Shown: in pieces, positions 39,813 to 48,150 of the stretch
Layout: each line of letters opens with the position of its first letter
Numbering within the stretch: the first letter of the stretch is position 1
Position numbers and translations under genes: made by a program
Assembly (NCBI GenBank): GCA_020248945.1
Contig: JADCGQ010000003.1
Location: 1 to 64,000 of the forward strand
Reading direction: 5' to 3'
From: Rubrivivax sp.
GTDB taxonomy: Bacteria; Pseudomonadota; Gammaproteobacteria; Burkholderiales; Burkholderiaceae_C
Length of the DNA stretch: 64,000 bases
Notes under the pieces: generated by a model
Told to the model about the DNA's origin: nothing
What the model saw: only the letters and a program-made list of their open reading frames with translations
The model's database searches: none

Positions 39813-40889
39813 TCAGAAGCTGTGGTTGACGCCGAACTCGTAGCCGGTCGAACCCTTGCCAGCCGTCTGGGCAGGGCCGCCCGACGAAGCTGTGTAGGAC
39901 GCGCCCGACTTGTTGCTGATACGCGAGTAGTGGCCGTACACGCTGGTCCGCTTCGACAGGGCGTGTTGGTAGCCAAAGGCGAACTGGGTGGCGTCCCGAG
40001 CCTTCAGGCTAGCGGTGGGACCGTCACCGTCGGACTTCACGTACGACACCTTGAACGTGCCCTGCGCGCCAGCCTTGATATTGGCGCCGATCAGGTAATT
40101 GACGGTCTCGACGCCGTTGCTGGTGCCGCCGGTCACGTCGGCCGTGATGTAATGACCCATGAGCGTCATGAAGCCCAGGTTGTACGACGCGCCCAGGTTG
40201 ATGCGCTTCCAGTCGACCGACGGCGGGCCATCCGAAACCGAAGTCTTGCCGTAAGCGAAGGCCACGTTCAGCGGACCAGCAGAGTAGCCGAAGCGGAAGC
40301 CAACGTGCTTGTTACCTGCGGCGCCTTCGCCGGCGGCCATCATCAATTGGCCGTACATGCCACCCAAGCCACTCGGCAGGAAGTAGCCAACCGAGTTGTT
40401 AGCGCGCACGATAGTGGTCGCGCCGCCCGCCGCAGAGGCGTTGAACAAATTGGTGCCCGAACCCACGCCGTTGGTACCGAACGGATCGAAGACGTTGTGA
40501 TTCCAGAAGTCCGGCGTGTAGTCGCGGCCGAGGCGGATTTCACCGAAACCACCCAGCAGGCTGACCGTGGCGCGACGCTGCCAGTCTTGGCCGTTGGCGC
40601 CGCTACCGTTGGCCGTGGCCGCGGTCTTCGCACCGCCACCGACGTCCACGTTCACCGAGCCCTCAAGCCAGAAGGCGGCGCGCAGACCGCCGCCGATGTC
40701 TTCCGTGCCGCGAAGGCCCAGACGGCTGGAACCCATGCCGTCCGTGCTCAACGTCTTCAGCGAGCTGGTGCTGTTCTTGACGTTGCGCATGTTTGCATCG
40801 ATGACGCCGAACAGCGTCACCGACGACTGGGCCGAGGCCACACCCGTGAATGCCGTCAGCGCGGCCAGGGCGAGCAGAGATTTCTTCAT
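39813..40889 (-). CDS. Gram-negative porin (second copy)
   Basis: 358 residues from ATG 40889 with AAGGAG 9 bases before; an in-frame GTG two codons earlier is less likely. Signal peptide KKSLLALAALTAFTGVASAQ, then SSVTLFGVIDANM, GSSRLGLRGTEDIGGGLRAAFWLE, GGFGEIRLGRDYTP and the C-terminal STGYEFGVNHSF, all typical of betaproteobacterial general porins. Codon use is more selective than in neighbouring genes, consistent with strong expression. It has its own intrinsic terminator. Confidence 0.93.
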   Translation of the reverse strand: MKKSLLALAALTAFTGVASAQSSVTLFGVIDANMRNVKNSTSSLKTLSTDGMGSSRLGLRGTEDIGGGLRAAFWLEGSVNVDVGGGAKTAATANGSGANGQDWQRRATVSLLGGFGEIRLGRDYTPDFWNHNVFDPFGTNGVGSGTNLFNASAAGGATTIVRANNSVGYFLPSGLGGMYGQLMMAAGEGAAGNKHVGFRFGYSAGPLNVAFAYGKTSVSDGPPSVDWKRINLGASYNLGFMTLMGHYITADVTGGTSNGVETVNYLIGANIKAGAQGTFKVSYVKSDGDGPTASLKARDATQFAFGYQHALSKRTSVYGHYSRISNKSGASYTASSGGPAQTAGKGSTGYEFGVNHSF

Positions 40890-41050
40890 TGCCACTATCT
40901 CCTTGGTTTAACACGAGGTCCCGATCGGGCGGGTGTCACCCGGCGAGGGGTTGATCAGGCCAACCTCCGCAGCGGAAGTTGACGGTATTGCACCAGACGG
41001 GTTAGCCGTTTTCCATCGTTTCGACCCAAAAGGGACTTGCCTTGTGGTGC

Positions 41051-41081
41051 GGCAACAACGAGACACACAGTCGTTGCTGCC
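41051..41081 (+). promoter_or_regulatory. stem-loop just upstream of coq7
   Basis: GGCAACAACGA (41051-41061) pairs with TCGTTGCTGCC (41071-41081) at 10 of 11 positions around a 9-base loop, 30 bases before the coq7 ATG. It could be a leader hairpin or a protein-binding palindrome. No T run follows. Confidence 0.35.
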
Positions 41082-41111
41082 GGGATCCAGATAGCACTAG
41101 ATTGGTGCCTC

Positions 41112-41768
41112 ATGGATTACCCCAAGCTCGACACCAGCCCCTTGCTCGACCGCCTGCTGGTCAGCGCCGACAACACCCTGCGCACCTTGGCCGGTGCCGT
41201 GCACGCGGCCCGGCCGAACCCGGCCGGCGCCCACCGCGCCGAGGCGGCGCCTCTGGCCGACGACGAGCGCCGCGAGGCCGCGGCGCTGATGCGCGTGAAC
41301 CACGTCGGCGAGGTGTGCGCGCAGGCGCTGTACCAGGCGCAGGCGCTCACGGCCCGCTCGCCCGAGTTGCGCCAGCAGATGCGGCAGGCGGCGCGCGAGG
41401 AGATCGACCACCTCGCCTGGTGCCAGCAGCGCCTCGACGAACTCGGTGACCGGCCGAGCCTGTTGAACCCGCTCTGGTACGCCGGGGCGTTTGGCATCGG
41501 CCTGCTGGCCGGGCGCCTGGGCGACACCACGAGCCTGGGCTTCGTCATCGAGACCGAGCGCCAGGTCGAGCAGCACCTGGCCGGCCACCTCGACCGGCTG
41601 CCGGTGGGGGACACCCGCTCGCGCGCCATCGTCGAGGCCATGAAGGCCGATGAGGCGCGCCACGCCGAAGACGCGCGCGGCGCGGGTGGGCTGGACCTGC
41701 CCATGCCGCTGGCCTGGCTGATGCGGGGTGCGGCGAAGGTGATGACCACCGTCGCGCACCGGGTGTAG
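41112..41768 (+). CDS. coq7: demethoxyubiquinone hydroxylase (Coq7)
   Basis: 218 residues. Diiron monooxygenase that hydroxylates 2-polyprenyl-3-methyl-6-methoxy-1,4-benzoquinone in ubiquinone synthesis at the membrane. Diiron ligands are in [38 protein letters not shown] and [12 protein letters not shown] (the Glu and E-x-x-H pattern). A hydrophobic stretch ([15 protein letters not shown]) suits membrane association. ATG 41112 starts [16 protein letters not shown]; the frame is open before it, but this start fits family length. A tandem repeat follows the stop. Confidence 0.94.
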   Translation: MDYPKLDTSPLLDRLLVSADNTLRTLAGAVHAARPNPAGAHRAEAAPLADDERREAAALMRVNHVGEVCAQALYQAQALTARSPELRQQMRQAAREEIDHLAWCQQRLDELGDRPSLLNPLWYAGAFGIGLLAGRLGDTTSLGFVIETERQVEQHLAGHLDRLPVGDTRSRAIVEAMKADEARHAEDARGAGGLDLPMPLAWLMRGAAKVMTTVAHRV

Positions 41769-41770
41769 GG

Positions 41771-41860
41771 CTTCGACAGGCTCAGCCCGAACGGCCGATG
41801 GAAGCTCAGCCCGAACGGCTGATGGAGGCTCAGCCCGAACGGCTGATGGAGGCTCAGCCC
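41771..41860. repeat. 24-base tandem repeat of a dispersed element motif
   Basis: After coq7 the sequence CTTCGACAG leads into three full 24-base units at 41780-41803, 41804-41827 and 41828-41851, each starting GCTCAGCCCGAACGGC, then a partial unit to 41860. Units 2 and 3 are identical; unit 1 differs at two positions. The core TCGACAGGCTCAGCCCGAACGG is a repeat I know as very common between genes in Proteobacteria. The partial last unit runs into the 3' end of the OsmC gene. Confidence 0.85.
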
Positions 41861-42294
41861 GCGCCGGCCTGGGCCTCGTCGACGAGTTCGTAGCTGGTCG
41901 TGATCTCGGCGGTCTTGCCCAGCATGATGCTGGCCGAGCAGTAGCGCTCGTGCGACAGCGCGATGGCGCGCTCCACGGCCCCGGGCGGCACGCCGCGGCC
42001 CTGGACGACGAAGTGCATGTGGATCTTCGTGAACACCTTCGGGTCGGTGCCAGCGCGTTCGCTCGTCAGCTTCACCTGGCAGCCGGTCACGTCGTGGCGG
42101 CCGCGCTTGAGGATCAGCACCACGTCGTAGGCGGTGCAACCGCCGGTGCCGGCGAGCACGGTTTCCATCGGCCGCGGCGCCAGGTTGCGGCCACCGCCGT
42201 CAGGGGCGCCGTCCATGGTGATGAGGTGGCCGCTGCCTGTTTCGGCGACGAACCCCATTCCGGTGCTTGGGGTCCAGTGGATGGTGCATTCCAT
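41854..42294 (-). CDS. OsmC family protein
   Basis: 146 residues from ATG 42294. The two redox cysteines of the OsmC/Ohr fold are present in VLAGTGGCTAYDVV and HERYCSASIMLGKT. RPMETVLAG and a central helix match the YhfA-like branch rather than Ohr. Such proteins reduce organic hydroperoxides or have unknown redox roles. Its last codons overlap the end of the tandem repeat. The gene is divergent from ilvA and the small RNA candidate. Confidence 0.85.
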   Translation of the reverse strand: MECTIHWTPSTGMGFVAETGSGHLITMDGAPDGGGRNLAPRPMETVLAGTGGCTAYDVVLILKRGRHDVTGCQVKLTSERAGTDPKVFTKIHMHFVVQGRGVPPGAVERAIALSHERYCSASIMLGKTAEITTSYELVDEAQAGAG

Positions 42295-42360
42295 GGTGTG
42301 TGTTCTCCTCGGGCGTCGAGTTTGGAGTCCGGCCACTAGAAATCGAGTGCCGGGAGCATA

Positions 42361-42388
42361 TTGCACTGCAGCATCGCGGTGATAGACT
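42361..42388 (+). promoter_or_regulatory. candidate promoter before ilvA leader / small RNA
   Basis: TTGCAC (42361-42366), a 16-base spacer and TAGACT (42383-42388); each hexamer matches the consensus at 4 of 6. Transcription would start near 42395. This is needed to explain the intrinsic terminator at 42477, which has no gene before it on this strand. Confidence 0.45.
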
Positions 42389-42394
42389 GCTTTT

Positions 42395-42508
42395 CAATGA
42401 GTCGTCAATAGCGCTGCAAGCGGCTGCGAAGACGGTCTCCACCGGTTGTCTCCTCCACCTCCTCAATGGTGGATTCGGCCCGGAGCCGCAAGGCTCCGGG
42501 CCTTTTTT
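42395..42508 (+). ncRNA. candidate small RNA or attenuated ilvA leader
   Basis: About 114 bases between a promoter-like sequence and a textbook terminator, without an open frame that has a normal start. A hairpin CCACC-TCCTCAAT-GGTGG (42455-42472) presents CCUC in its loop, and CTCCTCC (42450-42456) and CCTCC (42458-42462) are close to anti-Shine-Dalgarno sequences, a trait of some trans-acting RNAs. Alternatively it is the ilvA leader: one frame reads Leu-Leu-His-Leu-Leu just before the terminator, as in amino-acid attenuators, but it lacks ATG or GTG. The two ideas cannot be separated by eye. Confidence 0.5.
42477..42508 (+). terminator. strong intrinsic terminator upstream of ilvA
   Basis: Perfect 11-base stem GGCCCGGAGCC / GGCTCCGGGCC (42477-42487 and 42492-42502) with a GCAA loop, followed by six T (42503-42508). 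It lies in the 5' region of ilvA, so it ends either a small RNA or a regulated leader. Confidence 0.92.
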
Positions 42509-42588
42509 CTGTGCCGCGCCGGCGGTGAGGCATGCGCACGGGCCTCGCCTATGATCCCGGCCCCTTCGTGGACCCCTTGGAAGCCTTG

Positions 42589-44199
42589 ATGCCTGCTGGC
42601 CGCCACCGCTCTTCTGCCGCCGTCGAGGCCAGCCCAGACACTACGGCCCCGGCCAGCGCCGCCCTGCTGACGCCGCGGCAAAAGCGCGTCGCCTCCGAGT
42701 ACCTGCAGCGCATCCTCACCGCCCGCGTCTACGACGTCGCCCGCGAGACGGCACTGGAGCCCGCGAAGAACCTGTCGCGCCGCCTGGCCAACACCGTGCT
42801 GCTCAAGCGCGAAGACCAGCAGCCGGTGTTCAGCTTCAAGCTGCGCGGCGCTTACAACAAGATGGCGAATCTCACGCCCGAGCAGCGCGCCGCCGGTGTC
42901 ATCTGCGCCTCGGCCGGCAACCACGCGCAGGGCGTGGCGCTGTCGGCGCGGCGCATGGGCTGCCGCGCCGTCATCGTGATGCCGGTGACGACGCCGCGGC
43001 TGGAGATCGACGCCGTGCAGGCGCTCGGCGGCGAAGTGGTGCTGCACGGCGACAGCTACACCGACGCCTACCAGCACGCGCTGGCGCTGCAGACCGAAGG
43101 TGGCCTGACCTTCGTCCACCCTTTCGACGACCCCGACGTGATCGCCGGCCAGGGCACAGTGGCGATGGAGATCCTGCGCCAGCACCAGGGCCCGCTCGAC
43201 GCGGTGTTCGTGGCCATCGGCGGCGGCGGCCTGATCGCCGGCATCGCGGCCTACATCAAGGCCGTGCGCCCCGAGGTGCGCGTGATCGGCGTGCAGACCA
43301 CCGACTCTGACGCCATGCGCCAGTCGCTGGCCAAGGGCCGCCGCGTGCTGCTGGCCGACGTGGGCCTGTTCTCCGACGGCACGGCCGTCAAGCAGGTCGG
43401 CGTCGAGACCTTCCGCGTGGCGCGCGCGCTGGTCGACGAGATCATCACCGTCGACACCGACCAGGTCTGCGCCGCCATCAAGGACGTGTTCCAGGACACG
43501 CGCAGCATCCTCGAGCCCGCCGGCGCCCTGGGCGTGGCGGCCGTCAAGGCTTACGTGGAGCGCGAGAAGTGCCGTGGCCGCAGCTTCGTGGCCATCACCT
43601 GCGGCGCGAACATGAACTTCGACCGCCTGCGCTTCGTCGCCGAGCGCGCCGAATTCGGCGAGCAGCGCGAGGCCTTGTTCGCCGTCACCATCCCCGAGGA
43701 GCGCGGCTCGTTCCGCCGCTTCTGCGCCCTCGTCGGCCCGCGCGCGGTGACGGAGTTCAACTACCGCATCTCCGACGAGCGCGTGGCGCATGTCTTCGTC
43801 GGCCTGGCCATCCACAAGCGCGACGAGGCCGGGCGCATCGCGCGGCAGTTCCAGAAGCAGGGCTTTGCCACGGTGGACCTCACCGACGACGAACTCGCGA
43901 AGGAGCACGTGCGCCACATGGTCGGCGGCCGCAGCGAGCTGGCGCGCCACGAGCGGCTGTTCCGCTTCCAGTTCCCCGAGCGGCCGGGCGCGCTGATGCG
44001 CTTTCTGGAGGCCATGCACCCGGGCTGGAACATCAGCCTGTTTCACTACCGCAACCAGGGCGCCGACTACGGCCGCATCCTGGTGGGCATCCAGGTGCCG
44101 GCGGGTGACGAAGCCGCATTCGACGGCTTCCTGCGCACGCTGGCCTACCCGTTCTCGGAAGAGACCCGCAATCCCGTCTACGGATTGTTCCTGCGCTGA
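42589..44199 (+). CDS. ilvA: threonine ammonia-lyase, biosynthetic (IlvA)
   Basis: 536 residues from ATG 42589. The PLP lysine is Lys84 in PVFSFKLRGAYNKM; the SAGNHAQG and GGGGLIAG loops follow. Two C-terminal ACT-like domains (ALFAVTIPEERGSFRRFCALVG and FRFQFPERPGALMRFLEAM) are the isoleucine/valine sensing module of the long biosynthetic form. It deaminates threonine to 2-oxobutanoate in isoleucine synthesis. An in-frame ATG at 42532 would add 19 residues; 42589 has GGAAG 6 bases before and suits the family better. The leader holds a terminator. Confidence 0.93.
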   Translation: MPAGRHRSSAAVEASPDTTAPASAALLTPRQKRVASEYLQRILTARVYDVARETALEPAKNLSRRLANTVLLKREDQQPVFSFKLRGAYNKMANLTPEQRAAGVICASAGNHAQGVALSARRMGCRAVIVMPVTTPRLEIDAVQALGGEVVLHGDSYTDAYQHALALQTEGGLTFVHPFDDPDVIAGQGTVAMEILRQHQGPLDAVFVAIGGGGLIAGIAAYIKAVRPEVRVIGVQTTDSDAMRQSLAKGRRVLLADVGLFSDGTAVKQVGVETFRVARALVDEIITVDTDQVCAAIKDVFQDTRSILEPAGALGVAAVKAYVEREKCRGRSFVAITCGANMNFDRLRFVAERAEFGEQREALFAVTIPEERGSFRRFCALVGPRAVTEFNYRISDERVAHVFVGLAIHKRDEAGRIARQFQKQGFATVDLTDDELAKEHVRHMVGGRSELARHERLFRFQFPERPGALMRFLEAMHPGWNISLFHYRNQGADYGRILVGIQVPAGDEAAFDGFLRTLAYPFSEETRNPVYGLFLR

Positions 44200-44223
44200 G
44201 CGGCGCGTCACTAAACTCCAGCC

Positions 44224-45330
44224 ATGGTTGGCAGCCGCTCATTAGTCACCCCCACCTCGAGCCCCCTGCTCGAAAAAGCCCTGCGCGAGAAGCTCTCGCG
44301 CCGCAATGAGGTCGGCGGCAGCCTCGGCGAGCTCGAGCCGCTGGCCATCCGCCTGGGCCTGATGCAGAACACGCTCAAGCCGGTGCTGCACGATCCGCAG
44401 CTGCTGGTGTTCGCGTCCGACCATGGCCTGGCGGTCGCCGGCGTCTGCGACCCCGCCGCGCGCCCCACGCACGACACGGTGCAGCTGGCCCTCACGAACC
44501 AGCTGCCGCTCACCCTGTTCGCCCGCGCCCAGCACATGACGGTCACGGTGGTCGACTGCGGCATGGCGCACAACGTGCCGCCTCATGACCGGCTGCTGAT
44601 GCGCAAGATCGCCCACGGCACGCGCAACACACGCGCCGCGCTGGCCATGACGCTGGAGCAGGCCCACGCCGGCATGCGCGCCGGCATGGAGATCGGCGAC
44701 AAGCTCCGCGGCAACGTCACGGTGCTGGCCGGTGTCGGCGTGGGCTCGCACGAAAGCGCCGCGCTGGTGCTGTCGCGCCTGACGGACAGCTCGGTGCGCG
44801 ACCTCGTCGTCTCGGGGCCGCACATGGAGATGGACTACCTGTCGCACGTGATGAAAGTGCTCACCCAGGCGCAGGCGCGGCACCGCGCGGCGACCGAGCC
44901 GATCGACGTGCTTGCCGCCTTCGGCGGCTTCGAGATCGCGGTGATGGTGGGCGTCATCCTGATGGCGGCCAGCAAGCGCCACCTGCTCATCATCGACGGC
45001 GCGCCGGCCTGCGCCGCGCTGATGGTGGCCTCGCGCATTGCGCAGCCGGTCACCGACTACTGCGTGTTCTGCCGCAGCCACAGCCACCGCGGCCTCGACC
45101 AGGCGCTGAACCTGTTCCGCGCCTCGGCGCTGCTCGAGCTGGGCATGGAAAGCACCGACGGCACTGGCTCCACACTGGCCTGGCCGCTGCTCAACAGCGC
45201 CGCGGCCCTGCTCACCGAGCTGGCCGACGGCGAAGACGCCGGCCCGTCGCGGCCGGGTGGCCTGGCCGAGCCCTTCGTCGAGCCGGAGCCCGAGCCGATG
45301 CCGTCGCCGTTCGGGCCGGCGCTGTACTAG
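44224..45330 (+). CDS. cobT: nicotinate-nucleotide-dimethylbenzimidazole phosphoribosyltransferase-like (CobT)
   Basis: 368 residues. The family fold is recognised from VGGSLGELEPLAIRLGLMQ, LVFASDHGLAVAG, VGVGSHESAALVLS, AFGGFEIAVMVGVILMAASKRHLLIIDG, and ALLELGMESTDGTGSTLAWPLLNSAAALL. The enzyme makes alpha-ribazole phosphate for the lower ligand of cobalamin. In standard CobT the segment LGEG(S/T)G carries the catalytic Glu; here it reads STDGTG, so Glu is Asp and the two residues before differ. No other cobalamin gene is nearby. It lies 24 bases after ilvA in the same direction. Activity on dimethylbenzimidazole is uncertain. Confidence 0.75.
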   Translation: MVGSRSLVTPTSSPLLEKALREKLSRRNEVGGSLGELEPLAIRLGLMQNTLKPVLHDPQLLVFASDHGLAVAGVCDPAARPTHDTVQLALTNQLPLTLFARAQHMTVTVVDCGMAHNVPPHDRLLMRKIAHGTRNTRAALAMTLEQAHAGMRAGMEIGDKLRGNVTVLAGVGVGSHESAALVLSRLTDSSVRDLVVSGPHMEMDYLSHVMKVLTQAQARHRAATEPIDVLAAFGGFEIAVMVGVILMAASKRHLLIIDGAPACAALMVASRIAQPVTDYCVFCRSHSHRGLDQALNLFRASALLELGMESTDGTGSTLAWPLLNSAAALLTELADGEDAGPSRPGGLAEPFVEPEPEPMPSPFGPALY

Positions 45331-45381
45331 GCCATACGCCGAGCGAAAGGCCTGCGCCGCCCCGCGGCCGGCCTGCAGACC

Positions 45382-46038
45382 TCACATCAAGGTGGCGTTC
45401 GGGCTTTGCCCGCGCTGCGGCATGCCGTCGGGCTGCGCTGGCGCTGATTGCGGGTCTGGGAGGTTGGGGTTGCCGGGCTGGCGCGCGCCGCCGGGCCGAG
45501 CAAACGGCGGCACCGGCGCCGGCATGCGTGCGGCCGGTGCGGCTGGCGCGGCCCCTGGGCCCAGGCCGGGCAAGGTGCCCGTGGCGGCGGGCGCCGGCGG
45601 CGGCAGTTCGAGCGCCACCCGCGCCGGGCCACCACGCGGGCCGAGCTCGGCGCCGCGGGCGTGAACGGACTGCAGCACCGTGTCGCCGTCGACCCGTGCG
45701 CCCACACGGTAGGCGCGCGGCGTCTGGCCGTCGATGGCGATCAGCGCCACGCCCTCGCGGGGGCCGGTGCGCGTGGCAGCGCCCTGGCGCGGCGCGACCA
45801 CGCCGAGCAGCGTGAAGCGCGCGTCCGGAGGCGGCGCGGCCTCTTCGGCCGCCGCCACGGGCGGTGGGGGATCGGCGCCGAGCAGGCGGGTCAGATCGGC
45901 CTGCAGCACCGGCGTCGTGTCGGCCACCTGCGCGCCCGCCGGCACGGGCTTCGGGCTGACGAACAGCTTCAGGCCCCAGGCCACGGCAGCTGCCGCGGCG
46001 AGGGCCCAGACCACGAGCGTCATCAAACGTGCCGACAT
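45382..46038 (-). CDS. gspC: type II secretion protein GspC-like
   Basis: 218 residues from ATG 46038. A short cytoplasmic N-terminus, one membrane helix (LVVWALAAAAAVAWGLKLFV) and a periplasmic HR (homology region) domain: FTLLGVVAPRQG, GVALIAIDGQTPRAYRVGARVDGDTVLQSV. The rest is a long Pro/Ala/Gly tail with no PDZ domain. GspC links the inner-membrane platform to the secretin GspD. It is divergent from gspG with 55 bases between, the usual betaproteobacterial arrangement. Confidence 0.85.
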   Translation of the reverse strand: MSARLMTLVVWALAAAAAVAWGLKLFVSPKPVPAGAQVADTTPVLQADLTRLLGADPPPPVAAAEEAAPPPDARFTLLGVVAPRQGAATRTGPREGVALIAIDGQTPRAYRVGARVDGDTVLQSVHARGAELGPRGGPARVALELPPPAPAATGTLPGLGPGAAPAAPAARMPAPVPPFARPGGARQPGNPNLPDPQSAPAQPDGMPQRGQSPNATLM

Positions 46039-46093
46039 GCGCCGATTATCATGCGCCGCCTCCTGTGCCGACGCCTTGCCGCGCCCTCCCTCC

Positions 46094-46582
46094 ATGTTGA
46101 TCGCCCTGCCAGCCCGTCCGTCGATCCGCGGTGCCGCCGCCGCAGGCCGCCCCACGATCGCTCCGCGGCGCGGCCGGGTTCGCGGCTTCACGCTGATCGA
46201 GCTGCTGGTGGTGCTGGTCATCATCGGCGTGCTGGGCGCGCTGATCGTGCCCAACCTGTTCTCGAGCCTCGACGACGCCCGCGGCACCGCCGCCCGCACC
46301 GACATCAACACGCTGGTGCAGGCGCTCAAGCGCTACCGGCTCGACAACCAGCGCTACCCGAGCACCGAGCAGGGCCTCAACGCCCTGGTGGCGCGGCCCA
46401 CCGCCGGCGTGGTGCCGCCGAACTGGAAGCCCTACCTCGACAAGCTGCCGGCCGACCCCTGGGGCCGCCCGTACCAGTTTCTGAGCCCGGGCGTGCGGGG
46501 CGAGATCGACGTCTTCAGCTTCGGCGCCGACGGCGCGGCCGGAGGCGAGGGCAAGGATGCCGACATCGGCAACTGGCAGTAG
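46094..46582 (+). CDS. gspG: type II secretion major pseudopilin GspG
   Basis: 162 residues from ATG 46094. The prepilin site is RGFTLIELLVVLVIIGVLGALIVPNLF, cleaved after Gly with Glu at +5. The GspG-specific segment follows: LKRYRLDNQRYPSTEQGLNALVARP, LPADPWGRPYQFLSPG and FSFGADGAAGGEGKDADIGNW, with the calcium-site Asp residues. The leader of about 31 residues is long, so another start (ATG 46037) or a shorter one cannot be excluded. Confidence 0.92.
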   Translation: MLIALPARPSIRGAAAAGRPTIAPRRGRVRGFTLIELLVVLVIIGVLGALIVPNLFSSLDDARGTAARTDINTLVQALKRYRLDNQRYPSTEQGLNALVARPTAGVVPPNWKPYLDKLPADPWGRPYQFLSPGVRGEIDVFSFGADGAAGGEGKDADIGNWQ

Positions 46583-47075
46583 CCGCGCTGCCACCCGCCG
46601 CCGTCTGCGTGGCCGTGCCCGCGGCTTCACGCTGGTGGAGCTGCTCATCGTGCTGGCCGTGGTGGCCGTGGGCCTCGGCCTGGTGGCCATCGCCTTGCCC
46701 GACGGCGACCGCAGCCGCCTCGAGACCGAGGCCGAGCGCCTGGCGGCGCTGATCGAGGCCGCGCGGGCCGAGTCGCGGGTGTCGGGCGTGCCGGTGGTCT
46801 GGCTGCCGCGCCGCGCCGACGACCCGGCCACCGGCAGCGCCGGCCAGCCGCTGCAGTTCCGCTTCATCGGCCTGCCGCGCTCGCTGCCGCTGCCCACGCG
46901 CTGGCTCGACGCGCGCACGGCGGCGCAGGTGGTGGGTGCGCCGCAGCTGGTGCTCGGGCCCGAGGCCATCCTGCCGCCGCAGCGCGTGCGGCTGCAGCTG
47001 GGCGAGCACCGGCTGGAGCTGGTGAGCGACGGCCTCGCGCCCTTCGGCGTGGTCGTGCCGGACGCCGCGCCGTGA
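46557..47075 (+). CDS. gspH: type II secretion minor pseudopilin GspH
   Basis: 172 residues. N-terminal methylation motif RGFTLVELLIVLAVVAVGLGLVAIALP with Glu at +5, followed by LAALIEAARAESRVSGVPVVWLP, as in GspH. It begins within the last 26 bases of gspG and ends with a GTGA overlap into gspI. It sits at or near the tip of the pseudopilus. Confidence 0.9.
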   Translation: MPTSATGSSRAATRRRLRGRARGFTLVELLIVLAVVAVGLGLVAIALPDGDRSRLETEAERLAALIEAARAESRVSGVPVVWLPRRADDPATGSAGQPLQFRFIGLPRSLPLPTRWLDARTAAQVVGAPQLVLGPEAILPPQRVRLQLGEHRLELVSDGLAPFGVVVPDAAP

Positions 47076-47443
47076 CGCGCCCGCTGCGCGCGGCCGCCGG
47101 CTTCACGCTGCTCGAGGTGCTGGTGGCGCTGGCCGTCGTGGCGCTGGCGCTGGCCGCCGGCCTGCGCGCGGCCGATGCGCTCACCGACAACGCCCGCCGG
47201 CTCGAGGACGTGGTGGCCGCGCAGTGGTGCGCCGACAACCAGCTGACCGAGCTGCGCCTGCGCCGTGCCTTCCCCGGCGTCGGCGACAGCGACTTCAGCT
47301 GCGAGCAGCTCGGCCGCAGTTACCGCGGCACGCTGCGCACGCGGCCGACGCCGAACCCGAGCTTCCGGCGTGTCGACGCCGAGGTCGCCAACGAAGACGG
47401 CCAGCCGCTGGTGACGCTGTCCACCGTGCTGGCACGCCAATGA
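47072..47443 (+). CDS. gspI: type II secretion minor pseudopilin GspI
   Basis: 123 residues from GTG 47072, overlapping the gspH stop. AAGFTLLEVLVALAVVALALAAGLRA is the prepilin motif. WCADNQLTELRL is the family-typical segment after the helix. GspI forms the tip complex with GspJ and GspK. Confidence 0.9.
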   Translation: MTRPLRAAAGFTLLEVLVALAVVALALAAGLRAADALTDNARRLEDVVAAQWCADNQLTELRLRRAFPGVGDSDFSCEQLGRSYRGTLRTRPTPNPSFRRVDAEVANEDGQPLVTLSTVLARQ

Positions 47444-48150
47444 ACGCGCGCACCAAACGACGCCGCGGGTCGCGCAGCTTCACGCGCGGCTTCACGCTGG
47501 TCGAGGTGCTGGTGGCGATCTTCGCCATGGCCATCCTGTCGGCGATGGCCTGGCAGGGCCTGGAATCGGTGCTGAAGGCGCGCGAGGCCAGCCGCGCCGC
47601 CGTCGACCGCGCCGGCCGCCTGGCCACCGTGCTGACGCAATGGGAGCAGGACCTGCAGGCGGTGGTCGACACCGGCCTCGTGCCGCCGCTGCAGTTCGAC
47701 GGCCTCAGCGTGCGTCTGACGCGCCGCAGCGAGCCGGGCATCGTCATCGTCGTCTGGGCCGTGCGCGAGGGCCGCTGGCAGCGCTGGGCCTCGCCGGCCT
47801 TCACGCAGGCCGAGGCGCTGCAGCAGGGCTGGCTGGCGGCGCTGCAGCTGCTGGGCACCGAGCCCGGGCAGGTGCTGCTGGCCGAAGGCGCGGAGAGCTG
47901 GCAGGTGTACTTCTATTACGACGGCAACTGGGCCAATGCCCAGAGCACCGGCAACGTGGGCGTCGCCCCGGCCTTGCCGGTGGCCGCCGCCCCGCCCCCG
48001 CCGCCGGCCAGCGGCGCCAGCGCGCCGGCACCAGGGCCGAGGCTGTTCCCGGTGGCCCGCGAGCAGCTGCCCGGGGCCGTGCGCATCGTCGTCATGCTGC
48101 CCGGTGGCGCGCTCACGCGCGATGTCGCCCTCGGCCCGGCGGGCTCATGA
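47440..48150 (+). CDS. gspJ: type II secretion minor pseudopilin GspJ
   Basis: 236 residues from ATG 47440, overlapping the gspI stop (ATGA). The prepilin motif is TRGFTLVEVLVAIFAMAILSAMAWQGLE. WEQDLQAVVDTG and a beta-rich body follow. An Ala/Pro-rich insert (AAAPPPPPASGASAPAPGPR) near residue 190 looks like a linker. The upstream in-frame extension lies inside gspI and is not coding. Confidence 0.88.
   Translation: MNARTKRRRGSRSFTRGFTLVEVLVAIFAMAILSAMAWQGLESVLKAREASRAAVDRAGRLATVLTQWEQDLQAVVDTGLVPPLQFDGLSVRLTRRSEPGIVIVVWAVREGRWQRWASPAFTQAEALQQGWLAALQLLGTEPGQVLLAEGAESWQVYFYYDGNWANAQSTGNVGVAPALPVAAAPPPPPASGASAPAPGPRLFPVAREQLPGAVRIVVMLPGGALTRDVALGPAGS

Noticed and set aside
44200-44223. Cobalamin riboswitch for the CobT-like gene
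   Set aside because: Only 24 bases separate it from ilvA, far too short for a riboswitch, and no B12-box-like sequence was seen.
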